This document shows positions 1 through 14,841 of a stretch of 64,000 bases of DNA, in pieces. The DNA is taken from NCBI GenBank assembly GCA_941918925.1, contig OW799234.1, positions 59,748,968-59,812,967 on the forward strand, read 5' to 3'. Under the pieces are notes generated by a model. That model was not told the DNA's origin, searched no databases, and saw nothing but the letters and a program-made list of their open reading frames with translations. Position numbers and translations under genes: made by a program. This stretch comes from Phyto melanocephala. Lineage: Eukaryota; Arthropoda; Insecta; Diptera; Rhinophoridae. The stretch's first letter is position 1, and each line of letters opens with the position of its first letter.

Positions 1-784
1 TCAGTTGATTGCTATTGTCGTTCACGCAAGATAAAAAGACGACCAAAAGCACGTATGACTCGCGTAGTCATTATGAAGTTGTGTGTTTTAACTAGGCTTG
101 CCAGATAACAATTTGACATTCACGATAATAATTGTGGATTGTTAAAAAATAGGCAATTTAAATTTAACAAAATAATATAAAAACAACAAGCAAAAAAAAG
201 TGCTTACTTTGATGTCTGTTTAAGAGATTTTGTTTTTGCGTATTATCTTTAAAATTTAAGTGAGCACCTAAAAATTCAGTTTTTTAATTTGCTGCAAAAA
301 ATTTAAACATGAAAATAAAAAACACAAAATAACAGTTACTGTTTACCTCTGATTATAGAAGCCAACCAAAACCTACCCAAAAGGCCATAATCAGTTGCAT
401 TTATTTAAAAATTAAATAATGATACTTGCAAAATTTGTATATTACACATTGTAAAATTGCAAATTTTTTGGCGGCCAAAAAATATCTTGCACTCTCCGAC
501 CTGGCAACATTGTTTATTCTTCATACAAATGAAAGCTGTTAATGTGTTTGTTGTTGAATCAACTTGCTTCATTCTATGAAGATAAGTAGTTTCTTAGAAA
601 TATGAATCAATGTGAGTAGTCATGCAAATCATATAAATAGACGTAGTACTTATGTTCATTGTGAGTTTTACTTATAAATCAACGTTGTTGCGGGTATGCG
701 TACGTCAGCTCAGTTAAATTTCAATGATTTATACGCACTTATACTCAAATGTTATGACTCACTATGAATATTGAAAAAACGACT

Positions 785-840
785 CAAAGCCGATCACTGG
801 TGTAGTGGTTAGAAAGTAAAACTTTGAATCCCGCGGCTGA
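785..840 (+). pseudogene. tRNA-like relic (internal promoter boxes only)
   Basis: TGGTGTAGTGGTTAG resembles the D-arm/A-box region of tRNA-Asp/Glu/Gly. It is followed by CTTTGAATCCC, which resembles a B-box. The spacing between the boxes is far too short for a tRNA and no acceptor stem closes, so this is at best a deleted tRNA or SINE head. Chance resemblance is possible. Confidence 0.3.
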
Positions 841-3800
841 GACAAGAAAAATTTCTTAGCGCTTGATGTTTAAATTGCTTTATTAAATGCACATTAATTT
901 TTTTTCAGTATGTGTGAGGTTAGTACATACACTAACTCATTACTCTAATTATATTAATAACTGGTATTAAAACTAGTAAACAACTATATACAAATAAACT
1001 AGTTGCGATCCTATGACAACCTAGTATTAAAATCGATAGTTTAATATATGAAAAGAGGACAGATATGTAACTAGTCTGAAGTTAAAAGGAACCAGTATAT
1101 GTCTAACTACATACTATTAACTTATTTTATCTACAGGGAAATAACAATATTTTATATTATCTAACAACTTAAATGCTTTGTTCTTTAGTATGAAGTTTTA
1201 TTTTAATTGTCAGCCTTGTTTGGGCTGCCAATTTTTTGCTGCATAATTTCAAATTTCACAATTTAACTTAAGGACACTCGCTTTATCTAAAATAGTGACA
1301 TGTGCTTTGTGTGCAAGGCTTAAGTGAACAGACTGGCGGCGTATAAATGAACGAATATAACCTCCTTCACTCCGAAAGCAATTCTTAATCGATAACACAA
1401 TAGGTAACACAGAAGTCCAATAAAAGGTAATGATAGTTTAAACTGGCACTTAAATAGTAAATCAAATGGTATTGTTACTTATTTCCTAATTTTAAACCAC
1501 ATTTTTTGTTATTTATTTATGTTTTGCAACAATCAATTACTACTATACTTTCGTCAATAATAGTAGTGTAAACACCTACACCTCAAATAAATTCAAAATG
1601 AAGCAATATAATGAAAGCAAAAAAAAAATACACACGCACTCATAGATTACTACTCTTTTTTGACAAATTTAAATTTTTTTGAAATAATAAATTAATTCAT
1701 TTACCAATTTATTACTTATTTTTACACACTTAAGTACTTTCAAACTGAAAATATATGGCTTACATCCGCTTAAGTAGTGGAAAAAAATCATTAATATTCT
1801 ATAATTTTTATCTATTTGGGAGACAAAGGAAAGTGTATCTGGTAATACAGACAGACGGACAGAGAAACGTAACGACTTTACGACAATCAAATTGACAGTT
1901 TTTGTTGGCTGGTTACCCCTTTTTTTTAATAAATATTTCATTGAAATGTATTCGTGTGTGTATGTGTTTGGATACAGGTTTTTTTTCTTCAATCTTAAAA
2001 GATACTTGCAAATGATTTCAGAGTTCATAAATGATTTTGTTATTCCTGTTTGTTTGTTATTTTCTGCCAGAGATTTCTACATTAAAAAAAAAACACACAC
2101 ACACACCAAATAAATATTGTACACAGCTATTTCGAGCCAGATATTAACAAAAAAAAAAAAAAAAACATCAACATTATTGTTTGAATTGCTATTGTTATTG
2201 TTTTTCTTTTTTTTTTTCTTTATTTATTTAAAAAAAATTAAAATTGAATTGAAATTTTTGTTTGTGTTGTTCACAAGGTTGGAGGAGTTGTTTTTTAGAC
2301 TTTTGTGTCTCTGTTTTTTTTTTTAATGATAAAAGGACGCACCTCTTTTTAAAGTCGGTTTATATGTACATATATGTACGTATGTTTGTACGTTTCTAGT
2401 AGTTTATACATTGACAACGACTTTTAAATAGAAATAACAATCATTCAGGTGTGAGCCTTAAAATAAAATCAAAAACAAGCCAGACTTAATCAAAAAAAAA
2501 AAATTACAAAAATAAGCGGAAAGTAAGTAACATGACGCAATGTCATTTAAAAAAAACAATTGAAATCCAAATGCAATTATACAGAATTTTGATAAAATTA
2601 ATTTTAATTTTGTTTTTTTTTCATTATTAAATTTTGATAGCAGCCAACTAATTTAACCGGTATTGTACAAAAGGCTAAAGATTTATTATTTCTAATTGTA
2701 CGAGTATGTAACTAAAATGTTCAAGTATTAAATTAGAAATCCATTGAGGAAAGCTTTAATTTCATAGATGACAAGTTTATTAAATAAGATGTTTCCAACG
2801 TGGATTTAATAAAATGAAAACCAAGACAACGTTAATTGCATTTTGATTTATGAGAAATCTAATTAAAATAAACAAATTGAAATTTCAATTAAAATACAAA
2901 CTTATACGACAACAACTTGTTATTAAAATGAAAAATGATTAAAAAAATTACAAACTAATGTGTATGTAATTCTAGGCCATTCATAATGTTTATTTGTTTT
3001 TCGCAGTGTACCTGGTGATGTTTTTGTTGTTGTTGTTGTTTGAGTTTTGCTGTAAAGAGTATTAAACTTGTCAAATTTTCACACATTTTTAAATTTTTGG
3101 CACAAAACTTAATTAAACTTCAAAATAGATTTTAAACAGATTCATCAAAAATACAACACACAACAAACAGCCAACAGCAGCAGCAGCAGAAAACCCCATA
3201 TATAAACAAGTTTAAATCGTAAAAAAACGGTTGCTAAATAAACAGCTAGAGATGATGTTGACAGCCACGCATGCGTGTCAAGATGACTACAACTACGACG
3301 ATTGTAATGTGATGTGGCTCCAACTAATGCATAATTTTTCAAATGCCTATTTAAATATTGTTTTTTTTTTCTGCGTATTTTTCTTTCATTTTACTTTACT
3401 TTTTCAAAATACATACATAACACATTTCATACATATTAAACATTCAAATTATAGAAATCTACTACTTCCACTTGTCAAAATGCATTTAACACCACAACAA
3501 ACATGTAACAAACTAACTTGAACGATACATGTATCAGAATTACTGGCAAACTCCTCAAATGGCGAAAAATTTCCACGCAAATCCATGCGTTTTACCTAAA
3601 GCAAAACTCAGCCAACCATTAAAAAAGTTTGAATAAAAAAAACTGCAACTACACTGGCTAAATGTAAAAAATCATCGTCATACTGTAAAACGAAAAGTGA
3701 GAAAAAAATGTTTTAAGTTTATGGAGTTCCTAAACTTTTTTGTTAATGAAAAAAATGGAACTTATTTTAGCGATATTGAAGAAATTTAAAATCAATTTTA

Positions 3801-4060
3801 ATTAAGCAGAAAATTTAAAAAAAAAACTGCATTATTGGTTTATATTAGGCATTTTAAATAAAATAACAATAACTAAGCGATATTATATTAAACAACAACA
3901 CTGCGATGACAATTCCAATTAAAATACAGAATCATATTTGGACCCATTATATGAACCCTTTAATTAGTATTAGGCTAAACACAATGCAATGATTTATAGG
4001 GTTGGAAGAGTTGATACGATCGTATTTGGTAACACTACATACGAGTATTTATATATTTAC

Positions 4061-4826
4061 TAGCTAATACCCGGTGTGCTTCGCCACCCCCATCGTAATG
4101 AAATAAAAATTTTATAGTTCAAAAATATATTTATTTTGCAAGTGCCTACTATTACTAAATCAACCACTTTTTATTTAAATAATCATATAGACGTCAAAGT
4201 GTCTCTTGCAAAATTTGGGTACTCTAACTATTATCGCTTCCCAGATATACGAATTTTTGTATTTAATTCATATGACAGATGCCACGGCCACTATTACTAA
4301 AGCATCCATTTCTTATCAAAATAGTCATATAGATGTCAAAGCTTCTCGTGCAAAATTTAGTATTCAATTGCTATGAGAGCTGCCACGCCTACTATTTCTA
4401 ATGTACCCATTTTTTCCAGAAATGTTCATTTGGGTGTTAAAGTTGCTCTTGCAAAATTTTAGTACTTTAATCGATATGGTTTTCCAAATATACGAATTTT
4501 AGTATTTATTTCATGTGGCCTCGCCTACTATTGCAAGTACGCCCATTTTTACCCAAATGTTCGTGTGGATGTCAAAGTTTACCGTACTTAATTTGAAGAC
4601 TCTAGCTGCATTAACTTTATGATATATAATATTTAATACTTATTCTTTAAAAGGGCGTGGCACCCCGCCCACTTACAATTTCACACCAAACTATAGCCTA
4701 TAGTTCCTTCCAGACATACAGAAAGATTCTGTAAAAATTTCAAGGAAATCAGTTCAGCCGTTTATCCGTCTATAAAGCACAAACAAACATACAAACACAC
4801 ATTGATTTTTGTATATATAGATTTTT
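4061..4826 (+). repeat. Interspersed repeat with internal diverged tandem units
   Basis: It begins ACTAGCTAATACCCGGTGTG, just before CTTCGCCACC, and ends after 'TTCAGCCGTTTATCCG', runs of ACAAACATACAAACAC and TATATAGATTT. Those head and tail signatures recur in scattered insect repeats. Inside are about four diverged units of roughly 110-130 bp built on 'GCC(A)CGCCTACTATT', 'GTCAAAG' and 'CTCTTGCAAAATTT', at about 4141-4620. No open reading frame is present. I cannot place it in a transposon class; RTE-derived SINE-like or Helitron-like are both possible. Confidence 0.55.
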
Positions 4827-7800
4827 TAAAGATCCAATGATCTTAAAAATTGTTGTAGTGGTAATGTAAGTAGATCTATAACTTGCTGTCATGTATAGAG
4901 TTGTCAAATCGGTTTTTGTAACTTACGAATCAGTTAACAAAATCTGTCACATAATAAAAATAAGATGTCGCCTGATTTTCTGAAATGTAGAAATCTAATG
5001 AAAATACATAAATTTTTGTTTTAAGAGCTTAATGTAAAAAACACAACTAAGACGAATTTCGAACAACACGACAAATTTGTGGCGTTAAATTTATTGTGTC
5101 AATTTGTTGACTGAAGCACATTTAGAACGACGAAAACTACTGACTGTTTGCATCATTGTAAATCAGTTGAACCCGGTCTGCATTGCTGGCCTCTAACACA
5201 TCTTTGTATTTTATTAGTTTTAGCATGAATTGTGTTATCGTTATTAGTTCAAATTAATATTTTAGCTTTGTTAGTTAAAATTTGTTTTATATTCCTTTTT
5301 ATGTGTACTTATTACCAAGTAATATTTTAAATACCATTTTATTTGTAATTCTTCCATTTTTTTCATAAATAAGAAATGTTAACCCAGAAGACAGATAGAA
5401 AATATTTGAAAATGTTTGCCTTGTATTCTAGATCTTTGACTACACATAGAAAACAGTTTTTGAATACCAGAATGGCTGCCAATCATATGGTTTAGTTGTA
5501 TTGCTATAATTTTATGGTTGTATCTGCAGAATTTTGTTTCGGTATATTATTGTAAACAAGCAAAGAAAAAGCATAGTTGTAGTAATGATGATTTAAAAGC
5601 TACATTAATCGATTGAATTTTTTCTAGTTAAAAATATAATGGCTACAAGTTATCATTATAATGTTTTGTTACAGTATCGTATAGTTAGCATATTATGATT
5701 ACAAATGAAATATACAATTTTTGCTATTACCTAAATCAAATTATTATTTTTTTCTATTAGTTATATTAATTGTACTTACCTTTTTAATTACAATTTTTTA
5801 AACCAATAATTTTGTATATTTTATCGTTATTTTTTATATATATTTTTAATTTTTTCAAAATTGTTGTATATTCTTCAGCAGGCCAAACTTTTAAAATAGT
5901 AACAAATTTATTAAAAAAAAGGAAAACAACAAATGAATTTGATAAAAAAAAACATAGATTGATTGTTTAAAATCATACTATTGTTACAGCTAACATTCTA
6001 TTGTTAGTTGTAGTTTTAAATTCTTTAAAATAAAATGTTATTTTTGCAAGGACATCATACTATTTTTAGCATAAAAATGTTTAAGTCTTACTTTTTTTAA
6101 ATGGCAACCATATTGAATTTTCCACGAAAAGCAAACATAAAGTGATAGAATTCAAACATTTTTATGACGAAATAAATCATATTACAAAACAAAAATAATA
6201 TATTGTTCTGATTATACAGTATGATCGTCGTGATCATGTCGTAACCATGACTTTTCTTTGCGTGTAGGTGGCACTAAGAAATTATGATTATTGTTATATA
6301 AATTTTATAACCAAAAAAAGAAAAGTTCAAGTGTTGTTAGTTGTAAACCATTCGACTGGTTAAGAATTCGATTGCATGTTTTCTTGGTGTTTATATACCG
6401 CCATTAAAATTTTCAACAAACATTTCTGTACACACAGCCAGTTTTTTTTACAATCTTGTTACACGTATAGATAATGAACATTCGCAACAAAATATTCGTC
6501 ATTCGTCGTTATTGTGTTTAGACCATCCAACAGAGTCATACTTACATACTAATTGTCAAAATAAAAACGTTACATGTTTACTCAGTCAACAAAGTAGTAC
6601 GACGTTTTCTAAGTCAGACATCTTTGTATTTATATATATTTCTTATGGATTTCTGTCAGACCCGAAATAAATCTAATAAATAAATCCACTGGTGGCACAA
6701 GAGTAAATGAGTCAACTCGACATGTTTGCTAAGACAATCACAGAGTATTGGAGTAAAACGATACCAAACCAAAAATTCTAGTGTTAAAATAAAAGAAAAA
6801 GCAAAGCTATGTATATGTTTACTAACACATGCTTTAATCGTATTGAGACCTGTAGGGTAAGACGCCACAAATCTTAATATTTTTGACGTTGAGAAATTGA
6901 TTGTCTTGAAACTTCCTGCACAGTTTCAAAACCAGCGGCGTTGTCATCGGCCCCTCTGACACTTGAATAATTGAAGCAAAGCCGCGAATAACGTTGTAAA
7001 AGACAAATTTTGCAAAACCTGTTTTTTTGCAGATTACCGTTAAAATTACTCTCTTACATTTGTTTAAACACCAAAACATCAAAATTTTGCAATTTATCAC
7101 CGTCAAAACGCAATTACAATGAGTCAGTCAGTGGAAGAACGTTGTAAGTTATAAACAAAAGTCTACGAACGGAATTGTCGAAAGTGATTGATAAGTGTAA
7201 CAGAGGTACAAAAGGAAAAGTATTTAAAAAAAGTGATAATCAAACCTTTTAAATACGTTTTTTTGCTCTCCTGAAAAATTATTATTTTGTCATTTGCTTC
7301 GTTATTCGCGTCGATCCAATACGACCGTCTCAAATATTAAAGAGCAATTTTGAAGGGTTATCACTTTTTTTAACTTGCCACAGCATTAGATGGACTATAT
7401 ATTATTGTCGGACTATCAACATCGGCCTAACTATAAAAAAAATCGTTTATGTGGTAACAGAATATATGAAAAAGGCTATTTATACAGAGCATTAATTTGA
7501 GAGGATAATTAATATGAACCTATTGATCTCTGGGTGGAGCATCCAATAATTGTGAATTATCACTACCACTGGCTGCATGGCCTTGAACCCAACCAGGAAT
7601 TAAACATCATATGGATGTATGATTTGGTAACTCTGTTGTCATTTGTCCTTGCTATTTTATCACGAAAATACCACAGCCAAAACATCGCTTGAGAATTCTA
7701 CAAATTGTTTTCGAAAATATTGACTCAATAAAAAAATCTTATAGCGCACAATATTTGCATTACTCTGTTAAGTAATGGGCTCATTTTTGGCTCAACTAAC

Positions 7801-8886
7801 ATGGCTTCCAAAAATTTTACACTAAAAAAAAATTGTTTACTAGGTTTTTAAGGCTGGTAAAATCGTTGGTTATTCTTTAAAATTGAGGCCGGTAAGAATG
7901 TTACCAAGTTGTTGGGAATTTATAAATTTCTCAATCTCTTCTTAAGAACCCATGCCACCAGAAAAGGTTCCGTTTTTTTTAAGCAACAAAACCAAATAAA
8001 TGCAACTGCCATATTATAAATATGCTTATGGTTGGGGTTTCTTATGCATATAACCATATAAGTAAATTGGTATGGTTGTATATTTTACAGTAGCTTTCTA
8101 TTTTTTGTTGCTTTGAACAAAAAGAAAACTGGTTGCATACATACGAGCAGAATACACATTACAAAGTGTTTATTAACTTTGGCAGCAACAGCTCTACACA
8201 GTAACTGCAGCAGTAAAAGAAGATGTGTCTGTCTAATTTTGCCAGGGCAATAATGCAAATTTTTAATGATAAGCTTTTGGCTTCTGCTGCAGCTTGCAAT
8301 ATACCAAGTGAAAAAAGCTGCTAAAAATAAAGAATAAGGCATTCATTCTTATGAGTTAAAAGCAACTGTATCATGGTTTTTATATCTGTCTTCTTTGCGA
8401 ACACTATTTCTTAATAATTTGTAATTTCATTTTTTTTACTTAATGACTAACAACAGTGGGTGACATTGTTAAGACAACACTTGCTATGAAACTTGAATTT
8501 TTTTTAATATTTTTTAGCTGTTGACTGTTTTGCATTTTTTAATTAATATATTTCAAACGTAATTAAAATGTCAAAAAAAAAAAACAACAAATAATATAGT
8601 CTTTAAACAAATTATTTAAATTTGAAAACATAAATTCAACTAGTTTTGTTTAGTTTTCATTACGAAAAAACTAGTTAAATGTCTCAATTTGTAATGAAAT
8701 CATTCTAGCTGAAAATTTTTAATTACAGCAGTTTTGTTGTGTAAGTAGATAGATTTAAAAAAAAATACAAAATTTTAAGTGTTTAATTCGTTTTAAAAAA
8801 TGCTAAAGAAAATCTGTAGAAAATTTAAAAGAATTTTTTTTTTTAATTGCGTACCAGTTTAACATTATTTTCATATTCTTCACTGT

Positions 8887-9262
8887 GGTACCAAGGACAT
8901 CTATACCTTTGTCATTGCATTTGTAATTTTTACAATACTCATTTCCATTTAAAGAATATATTTTCTGAAAACTTAAGAATGGAGGAGCTGATTGAACTAT
9001 GTCCGTCTGTCCGTGTCTGTGTTGTTGAATTCAACTTTTTGAAGCTCCTCATATTGAACTGACCTGTATGTGGTATCAGTCTGTTGGAAATATTCGAGAA
9101 TTAATCGCTGCTTTAATCCAGCATAATCGTCCCATAACTTACTGAGATTTATAAAAATTAATACGACTGCCACTTTTTTCCATTTTTTTATTTTTAAATT
9201 CCAAATTATCGTATCGCTTATAATCAAACCGAATTTTTTATTGCTATAAAAGTAAGTACTCA
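8887..9262 (+). mobile_element. Decayed INE/Helentron-like element, 5' part
   Basis: It aligns by eye with the better copies at 18074 and 26904: 'ACCTTTGTCATTGCATTTGTAA', the 'ATATATTTTCTGAAAACTTA' block, a TCCGTCTGTCCG run, 'TTGAATTCAACTTTTTGAAGC', and 'TCGTCCCATAACTTACTGAGA'. The 3' terminal hairpin (TTCGGC..GCCGAA) is missing, so the copy is truncated and heavily substituted. The short open frames in it on both strands are incidental. Confidence 0.6.
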
Positions 9263-9987
9263 TTTAAATCCCTATTTGTAAGCGAGAGTATTAAATACTT
9301 GACTCAAATAACATCGCCGTGTTAAAATAATGGAAAGACGATCTGTCTTTTAGTACTTTTAACTAATTCTTTTGTTATGAGAGTTTTCGCTAGGTGTTAG
9401 ACACATTATACCTTTTATAGATGCGATATGCTCTTGGGCTATTCGAAAAAATAGTTGAACAGATCGGTAACTAATCGGCAAAATCATAGGCAAAAAATTA
9501 TTGAAAATATTATACATATACATATGTATATACTTTAATAACTTAAGTTTCTTAAGCTCCTTAATGTTTTATGCACACACTTGTGACACGTAGCCTTTGA
9601 AATTATTCCTCAGAAAAGCTAACAAATTAGTTTAAATCTAACTGAGACATAAGCACCTAAATACAACTACTTCGATGATTTTCCTAAAGTTTACAAACGA
9701 AAACCGAATTAAAAAAATATATATTTACACAATAAAAAAATAAAATTCGTAATGACTGCCACTACAAAATAAATTTTTAATAGGAGTTAAAGCTAGTATT
9801 TTAAAATGTATCTTCTTCAACCCCCTCATTATTGGTATTAAACGTCTACACTACAGTAAACTATGAAAAAGTGTTCTTAATCCCATCAATATGGCAATTA
9901 AATGAAAGGGCTTGACAAGTAGAACGAAGTGTATTATGGAAAAATTCAAAATCGAAGTTAGTGTTGTCTTCCCAGTTACAATACACT

Positions 9988-10433
9988 TAATACTACATTT
10001 ACACCTACACAAAATCTAGTTCTTATGGGATTTTGAGCGAAATCTACCAGATTTCCCATACAAATCGAAATCTACTTCGCTACTAGATTTTGGCAAAATC
10101 TACTTAAAATCTAGTACTACTTCGTGATGCAACTGTGGTTTTTATTAAATTGTACTAAAATATACTACGCTGCACACAGAAAAATTCAATCATAATATGT
10201 AAGGTTGTTGCAATTGCTGAAGTACTTTATTGTTTACATTGCTTTTATATGGAGTTTGAATTTTTAGAGAAGCAGAACATAGAGAGCCTCTCAGACCACC
10301 TTGTAAATGAGTATATTGTTTTGAAAACGGAATCTTGCAAAATGTCAAAAAACAGTGGTATAAACGGTTTATATTTTAATAAAGATTTTAAAACAAATCT
10401 ACTAGATTTCTCTTAGGTGTAAATGTTGTATTA
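9988..10433. mobile_element. Inverted-repeat element (MITE-like), about 446 bp
   Basis: The left end (9988-10007) reads TAATACTACATTTACACCTA. The right end (10414-10433) is its reverse complement with one mismatch. Both ends continue inward into 'AAATCTAGTA'-type sequence, and 'AAATCTAC/CTAGATTT' motifs recur between 10014 and 10110. There is no coding capacity. The class and target duplication are unresolved because the terminal repeat runs into TTA-rich flanks. Confidence 0.55.
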
Positions 10434-13406
10434 TATTATTTATATACCTATATGTATAGTCAGCACAGAGAGATGCTTCCAGTAGAACTGCCGCATTAAT
10501 ACCAAAGCTACTTACCATGCAACAAAAGTTGTTTAAAACAAACTACGAAATTCTTCTGCGTGGAATCCCAAAAATTTTAGATAAGCTTACAAAATTGAAT
10601 TTTAACGGTCGATAAAAGTTCACATTTTAGAGCCTTCAGCCTTTGTTCACGTTTTAGAGTAGTCAATGTAATAAAGAAAAATGTTCATGTTTTTGGGTAG
10701 TTTATGTTACTGGATGTTCTCGTTTCTGCGAGTTCACTGTAAGTCTAATTTAGTTTCAGTTCTTTAATTTTCATTTAAAATATCGTAAAAACTTTGCAAT
10801 TCTAATTGGGCCAATAATAAATATCCTTCGAAAGAAAATTTTCACCCAATTTTTTTTTAAGTCTGTTGTTCTAATTTTGAGCTTGAGGCCAGTTTTTTAT
10901 TCAAAAATTATTTATTATTTATTTCCAATATTTGGCTACCACCCTGGACAGCTTCTTCGGGGAAAAGATGATACATATTTTCAAAAAGGGTGGGAAAAAC
11001 TAATTTTTTTGTATAATTGTTTTATTATTAAAATTATTAAAATTATTTATTACTATTATTATTTTTTTAAAATCCAGAAACAACGTTTTATATCTATTGC
11101 TGGTAATAAAATATACTTAGTTTACGATATTTAAAAATCTTTTGCAAATTATTTCCATAATTTAAAATTTTTAAAGTATAAAAAATAAAAAATTTAAACA
11201 TAAACTCTTAACTTTTAAAATACATTAATGATATATAAATATATTTAAAAGCAAAAAACACTGTAAAAATGCCATTTTAAAAATATTGTTGACAACATTG
11301 CTTTTTCATAAAAACGGACAGAAATTCAAATTTTATCAGATCATTCGAAAAGCAACGTTACGTTTAAGAAATAGAACCTTTTTTCACAGAAGTTCCTAAA
11401 GTAAAACAAATCAGCTGATTCGAAATGTGTGCGTTTCCATAACAGTAACGAGGTGTGATGTGCTTGCTATAGACGTTTTGTCAATTCTTTATTTTCAATT
11501 AGTTTCCAATCGTTTTTGATAAATTTCGTTTCACAATTTTATTTATTTTTATTGTTTATATTTTATATCCTAGTATGCTTGTTAGAAATCAATGGTTTGA
11601 GATTGGTTTAAAAATTATTATTAATTACCTTTTCAAAAAGATCGTTTTGAAAACGTTTCATTTTTTTGTTTTTAATTTTTTAATTTAGTTTTATTTTAAA
11701 TGCTTTTTTCTTAATTTAATTTTTATAAAAAAATTTTCCGTTTTTTTTTTGTAATTCCATATTTTGATTACACAAAATCCGATATTTGTCTTAAATACCG
11801 GTCTTTCTAACGGAATTTCCCACTTTCTTCTTCGTGTTAAATTTAATTTTAAATTTTGTTTAGAAGCGATGAAACTTTTTAAACTTTTAAACTTACAACT
11901 TTCGAACTAATGTAATAGTAAAATTGAAAGTATTTATAAACTTAAATATTAATTTAAGCAGTTACTAGTTTTTGTTAATTTTAATAACATCTTTATGATT
12001 AAAATAGTAAATTTTTGAAGTAGTAATCACAATGTATTAAAAATATGCATGTTATTCAATTTTAATTAATTTAAAAATTTCTTAATTCGCTCTTTGGCAC
12101 GATTTTAAGTTTAACGAAATAAATTTATTATTGCGAATGACAGCAATCTTTTTGTTTAAAGATGCAAACGGCTGGCTGTACTTTGTTCATATTTTTTCCT
12201 AACTTTTTTAGGCACTATTTATATTATGTTCGAAATTTCATATTAAAAACAATAATAAAATTAGTTTTTCCCCCTTTTTTCAGTATACATTTTCAAACGT
12301 AGTTTTTGTTACTTTTAATAGCAGATCCCTATTTAATATTTCTCCTATTATCTTTGATATTGCTTATATACGATTAAATAAGCTGACAAATTGGGCTAGT
12401 TTTTGAAATATCACAGAATTCGGGATTTTAGAATTTAAAATTTCTTAATTTTGTTTAAATAATAAATTAAAAAAAAACTTTTTGTAGAATATATGAACTA
12501 AAAGCACTTGTATTTTAGCGTAATATTTTTTCCAATTCATCCATCTCCAAAATTAACAAACTTAAAAAATATTGATTTGAATAATGAACTTATTTGATCT
12601 ATTATTCTTTGACCATCCGCAATATAAGCGAGCGCAGTAATTATGCTTCTGTTATGTGTAAAATATTGTATTGAAACGATAGAGCAAAATTTAGTGATGT
12701 GAATATATTTATTGTTCTATAAATGTATATAATTGTTTATTAGTTCGTAGATTTCCCAAAGTAAAAAATTGCAAATTCTATGCTATATTCATGAAGGAAT
12801 TTTTTTCATTCTGCAAATGAACTGTCAAATGTCGCTTCAAAATTTTTTTGCATGACTTTGATAAGTTTGCGTTAGCAAAGCATTTTCCACAAAAAGACGG
12901 TTATAAATCGTTCGATTTATTAATTTAAATTTGTTTGTAGGCATCGTTGTAAGTATCCCCAATATTTATTACCTGGTTTGGAATTTCTGCTTGCAAGACA
13001 GCCAAGATGATAAATATTTCGATATCTCAATAGGCGATAGGCAAAGAAAATTGTGCCTCAAATCAAGAGATATGATATTATTGCAAGACTCGCAATATTT
13101 TGATGACAAAAGCAGAATTCATATTTTCAGCATCGCCAATCGCAAAGAAAAATCTTGGTTACGACATGATCATAATATAATTTTCTCTGTAAAAATATTT
13201 TGTTATCGAAGACAAGTAATGGTTATTTTTATTTTGTTTGTTTGTTTTAATTTGTTTCTTAAAAAGTTTATCATTTAAAGAAAAATTGAAAAAAAATAAA
13301 TTTTAAAAAATTTTACGAAATTATAAAACTAATCGATAAAATAAAAGAAAATATTGGTATAAAAATTTTAATACAAAAAAATACAATAATTATAAAAATT
13401 AGAAGA

Positions 13407-14155
13407 AACAAGTAAGAGCGCTATATTCGGCCGTACCGAATCTGACAATAGTCTTAACCGTCATGTAGATAGGTATAATGACCACATCGTAGCTTAGCCT
13501 AGGTTTTAGATATTATGCAATACCCTGTTTTCTTTATTATTTTTGATGCCATCTTTGATTTTTAATTTGTACATAGTTACCTGTATTCTACTAGTCAAGC
13601 CCTTTGTTAGGGTTAAAAAATTCGCCATTTTGTTTCAGACGCCATTTTGGATTTTATAGTTTACTACATTGTACTGGTCAAACTCGTTTTTATACTAATA
13701 TTTAGGAGTTTAAAAAATGTTTATATATTTAAAAAAATATATACTTTTTAAAATAATTTTTGTCTATAACTTTACCAATTAGTAACCAATTTGATATAAA
13801 TTGTTCATTAATATCTCCAGAGGCATACCAAATTTACAAATTGTAGCAACCGTGTCTATAAATTATCCTATGGTAGGAAATTTTAGTTTAATAATAAAAA
13901 TAGGCGAAAACGAAACGAAACTCGTGTTTATTTGCTCATATTTCAGATAGTAATGGGGCGATTATGCTAATTTCCAATACCAATTTACTCCCGAATATTT
14001 TTGATATTTTGATATCTTACAAGGGTCTTGGAGATGTCGAAGGACTTCAAAAGTTGATTTCAACACACACATGGACAGACGAATAATGCTAATTCGGAAA
14101 TGAATATTGTAGAAATATCACGCGGAATTACAAAGCTATATATCTGTGGCTTGGA
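13407..14155 (-). mobile_element. Decayed INE/Helentron-like element
   Basis: At its left edge it carries AGTAAGAGCGCTATATTCGG and CCGTACCGAATCTGACAA, the reverse complement of the family's 3' hairpin end. At the right are 'AAGGGTCTTGGAGATGTCGAAGG'-type sequence, 'TTGATTTCAACACAC' and a block ending 'AAAGCTATATATCTGTGG'. The middle contains 'GCCATTTTG'/'GGGTATCAAATG'-type subrepeats like those at 37316-37760. A further hairpin (TACCCTCTTACA..TGTAAAGGGTA, about 14352-14382) may be its true 5' end, separated by unrelated sequence. Confidence 0.55.
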
Positions 14156-14805
14156 ACTAAAAGGGCCATTGTCACTTTTTTGCTCTTTTGAGTTAATCAT
14201 TGCATTAAAACAGCTAAAGTCATACTTAACCAGCACAGCTTCATAAATAAAATGCTGGCCAATGTTACTATGAAAGAATCAATAAAAGCTAAAGTTCAAT
14301 TCCAATTTTCTCAAAATTAAATATTTTGACATTGGCCGTTTTAACACAGATATACCCTCTTACACTGTCGTGTAAAGGGTATAAAACTTTATTTGCCTCA
14401 GAAAAGATCCAAAATTGTTCATATTGTTTGTAGTCAGGATATGATTTCTTAATCATACTTTTATTAAACATAATAATGGTAACTTGCAACCATTACATGT
14501 TTTAACTACAATTATACTATTTTGCTTTTATATTATAATTAACACAACAATGTTTTTTTTTTTTTTTTGTGTGCAATTGCAGGGTTTTATACATCTGTTG
14601 ATAACAACCTTTGATCGGTTGTAGAATGTGTGGCAGTCATAGTCAAAATCAATACTTGAAACGTTAGTTTTGATTGTTTCTCTTAAGAATTTTTCTTAAA
14701 GACTAATTACTTTTGGTTACAAATTTTAATTTGAAAAAATTATCTAGTATGTTTTGGCCTTCAACTTTAAAAATTCTTTTTATTTAACAAACTAAAAGCT
14801 AAATC

Positions 14806-14807
<2 letters not shown>

Positions 14808-14841
<34 letters not shown>
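14808..14841. repeat. (AAT)n microsatellite
   Basis: An uninterrupted run of about 11 AAT units in A/T-rich sequence. It has no gene association beyond lying upstream of oc. Confidence 0.9.

Noticed and set aside
1669..2326. Several open frames of 69-119 codons on both strands
   Set aside because: They are driven by homopolymer and A/T-rich sequence, with Phe/Lys/Leu/Ile-biased translations, no domain features and no splice or promoter context.
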